Positions 61,709 to 64,000 of a DNA stretch of 64,000 nucleotides are shown here, piece by piece. The stretch is taken from NCBI GenBank assembly GCA_020064725.1, contig JAGTWJ010000002.1, positions 1,054,001 to 1,118,000 of the forward strand, written 5' to 3'. A program made the position numbers and the translations under genes. The DNA is from Drechslerella dactyloides. Its lineage: Eukaryota; Ascomycota; Orbiliomycetes; Orbiliales; Orbiliaceae. The stretch's first letter is position 1. Every line of letters begins with the position of its first letter. The notes under the pieces were generated by a model. The model did no database searches, was not told the DNA's origin, and worked only from the letters and a program-made list of their open reading frames with translations.

Positions 61709-63947
61709 TTACCAGGCGGCGACGGTCTCAGCTGGTGCGGAGTCCCATCCACCGATCGGCTTGCTGTAGTCCGCACCACCGCTGGCAGCAGCGTTGGCAG
61801 CGCCAAAGTCGTCACCACCGGTGTCGCCGCCGGCACCCTTGTTCGTGCAGTTGCGAGAGTAGTGGCCCATTTCGCTGTGGTAGGTCGTTAGCATTGTGGT
61901 ACTTGAGGGTATGGGGTATCTTTGACTTACCCGCACTCGTTACACTTGACGCGGGAGATGTCGCGTGGCTTCGGGCACTCACGAGAGCTGTGACCCACTG
62001 CACGTCACCGTTAGCGGAGTTTTGTTGGTATAGAGGGGTGGGGATGGAAACTTACTCTCGTCGCAGTTGCGGCATTGCATTTTAGATGGATCGCGAGGCT
62101 TGGTGCAGTCGGCGCGCATGTGGCCTTCTTCACCGCAGTTGTTGCAAGTGACCTTGCGTGGCTCGGTGCAGTCGGAAGCACGGTGACCCTGCAGAATATA
62201 TCAGCATATCGATCAAAGGAATGATGTAAAGATATATTTCCTACCTCTTGTTCGCAGTTGCGGCAGATCAGTTTCGGAGCATCGGGGCAATCCTACTATC
62301 GTTAGCATCGTTACCTTTAGAGATATCTTAAGGGGTTCTACCTTGGAGAAATGGCCGGTCTTCTCGCACTTGCGGCACTGGACGTTGGAGGCATCGCGTG
62401 GCTTCTCGCACTCCTTCGCTTCGTGACCTTCCTCACCGCAGTTGCGGCAGGCGTTGCGATTGATCGGTTTCTTGCGTTCCTCGGTGCCTGCCTCACGTTA
62501 GCAGTGTGGGAATAACTGGATATCAGGGGCTACAAAACTTACAATCACGAGCACGGTGGCCTGGCTGACCGCAGTTGACACACTTGACAGTTGGAGCCTC
62601 GTTGTCGCGGGGGATGACCTCCTGCGGGCACGAACGAGTGCCGTGTCCACGCTCTATCCACAACCAACGTCAGCTACCGATGCAAAGATAGATGAAAGAA
62701 TATTCAAGAATGCACACCCTTGCAGTTGCTGCACCATGGGACGAAGGACTCCTTGACGAAGCCGGCGTTGCCAAGACGCTTGAGGTTCTCCTCGTCGTTC
62801 TCCGGGAACCTGCCAGCGTTGTTGGTCGCGAAACGAGAGCGGCGGCCCTTGAGGTTCGTCTGGAAGGTGACGACGAATTCCTTCTCCATATTGCCCTGAA
62901 GGTCAATGATGGTCTGCGAGTTCGTAATCTCCTTTTTCTATATTCCCACAACATCATAAGCCTCGCCGCATTTACAATTCGAATCAGATAAGGAGGGGAG
63001 AGGGCAACTTACGACGGCGACGAGATTGTACCCAAAGTTGTCCTGCTTGAAGGCGCTCTGGAGCTCATCGAACTGAGACTCCGGCTGAATCTTGACATAC
63101 TTTTCGAAAGCCTACAACCACGCTGTTAGCCACGCACAACTCCACACACGAGATGTTGTAAAACTTACCTCCTTGAAGGCGTCAAGGTCCTTGTCTTCAC
63201 CGGCCTTCTTCATGGCAGCCCAGGCATCTTCAATGTCCTTTTCCTCATAAGCAGCCGGAGCAGCCTCCTCCTCGTCACCGCGCATATTGCGTGGGTTCTT
63301 GCATTCAGCAGCACGGTGGCCTTGCTCCTTGCAGTTGCGGCAGGGCTCGTTCAACTTCTTCTCACATTCTAGAAACCGGTAACATCAGCAACTGTACCCA
63401 TACGACAAGGAAGTACAAACGTGGTCAAGAAGATGAGGGTGGTTGACATACCCTTCGCGATGTGGCCTTTCTCTTTGCAGTAGAGGCAAACCTTGTCTGG
63501 ACAGTTGAAGGCAATGTGGCCCTCCTCCTTGCACAAGTTACACTTGGGGGTTGGGCAGGAGCCAGCGGAGTGGCCAGTCTCCAGGCAGGACGTGCACTTG
63601 GAGTTCGGGCTACCAAACATCAGCATAACATTCACGAAGCAGAGCTGTATTTGTTCTAGCTTACCAGGCGTTCGCCATGTGGCCCTCCTCATTACACTTG
63701 CGGCATGGGCCGGGAGGAGCACGCGGACTGCACAGCAAGACAAACCGTCAGCCAACGTACATATCTAAACGTAAACGGTATAAAAGGACAAGATGAAGGT
63801 GAAGCGTAAAGGGCACTTACCGGTCACCGCCGTCGCCGTCGCCAAAGTCCTTGGGCGTCTCGAAAAAGTCGTCACCAGAGTTGACAACGGTCTTGACTTC
63901 AGAGCCGCCGCCAACAGTAGGTGCAGGAGGGACCCATTCCTCCTCAG
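61709..63947 (-). CDS. Multi-zinc-knuckle nucleic-acid-binding protein (CnjB-like), 5' end off the right edge
   Basis: Twelve exons are visible (63821-63947, 63665-63727, 63452-63609, 63169-63368, 63013-63111, 62718-62937, 62543-62653, 62342-62487, 62245-62292, 62056-62188, 61931-61997, 61709-61874), 1538 coding bases, about 512 residues. An upstream intron runs to or past the window edge (a GTCAGT donor at 63994-63999 is possible). Thirteen CX2CX4HX4C knuckles are readable, from CRKCNEEGHMANAC to CNECGEMGHYSRNC. Between knuckles 5 and 6 is a block of roughly 150 residues with no knuckle, partly helical-looking (YVKIQPESQFDELQSAF, then ENDEENLKRLGNAGF). An acidic N-terminal part and a Gly/Asp-rich C-terminus flank the array. 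Such proteins bind single-stranded RNA or DNA. In Aspergillus a similar protein is annotated as zinc-knuckle factor CnjB. Confidence 0.9.
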
Positions 63948-64000
63948 CTGTACCGTAACACTATTAGCAAGACACCACAAGACGAGAAGCGAGACTGACA

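Noticed and set aside
1..64000. tRNA, rRNA, CRISPR array or intact transposon
   Set aside because: Scanning by eye for T-loop motifs (GGTTCGA-type), 5S rRNA blocks, regularly spaced repeats and terminal repeats found nothing convincing. Apparent T-loop matches near 36911, 40740 and 54234 lack a cloverleaf or lie inside coding sequence. tRNAscan-SE would be decisive.

Overview
This is nuclear DNA from a filamentous ascomycete (Pezizomycotina). The genes are well separated and most carry short GT...AG introns (about 50 to 280 bases) with CTAAC/CTGAC-like branch sites. The recognisable proteins are fungal: eIF2 beta, Rrp4, dihydroorotase, Arp1, an Osh3-type sterol-transfer protein, a Spo14/Pld1-type phospholipase D, a DUF3602 protein, an S28 peptidase and a PNP-NACHT-ankyrin NLR. 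I cannot place the organism below subphylum. All exon boundaries were read by eye from splice signals and reading frame; no alignment was run.

Layout. 1-6.7 kb is a conserved housekeeping block: the 5' end of a proline-rich gene (-), eIF2 beta (-), dihydroorotase (-) and, divergently, RRP4 (+). 6.7-9.5 kb is AT-rich and gene-free. 9.5-21.4 kb is more accessory in character: a secreted fucose-lectin-like beta-propeller (+), a membrane-tailed fatty-aldehyde dehydrogenase (+), a three-exon NLR immune-receptor-like gene (+) and a secreted S28 serine peptidase (-). 21.4-30 kb is gene-poor, with only a small DUF3602 protein (+). 30-34.6 kb holds an Air-like zinc-knuckle protein (+) and the dynactin actin-related protein Arp1 (+). 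At 36-38 kb lies a single-exon membrane-anchored pepsin-fold protein (-) with altered catalytic motifs.

38-44.5 kb is a second gene-poor stretch holding a decayed gene that resembles a fungal trypsin-like family. 44.5-47.7 kb is an Osh3-like oxysterol-binding protein (-), 52.3-58.1 kb a PX-PH phospholipase D (+), 59.9-60.6 kb a small protein with a mitochondrial-looking N-terminus (-), and 61.7 kb to the right edge an intron-dense protein with thirteen CCHC zinc knuckles (-), incomplete at its 5' end.

How the genes relate. There is no operon-like logic. Housekeeping genes flank two islands. Shared themes are lipid signalling and transport (OSH3 and PLD1, divergently placed), RNA metabolism (RRP4, the Air-like protein, the multi-knuckle protein, eIF2 beta) and, at 9.5-21.4 kb, a possible non-self-interaction cluster (lectin, NLR, secreted peptidase). 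The most interesting items are the NLR with its possible isoform-generating intron, the pseudo-aspartic-protease receptor-like protein, four SUMO-interaction-like motifs in the Air-like protein, and the repeated placement of introns inside the zinc knuckles.
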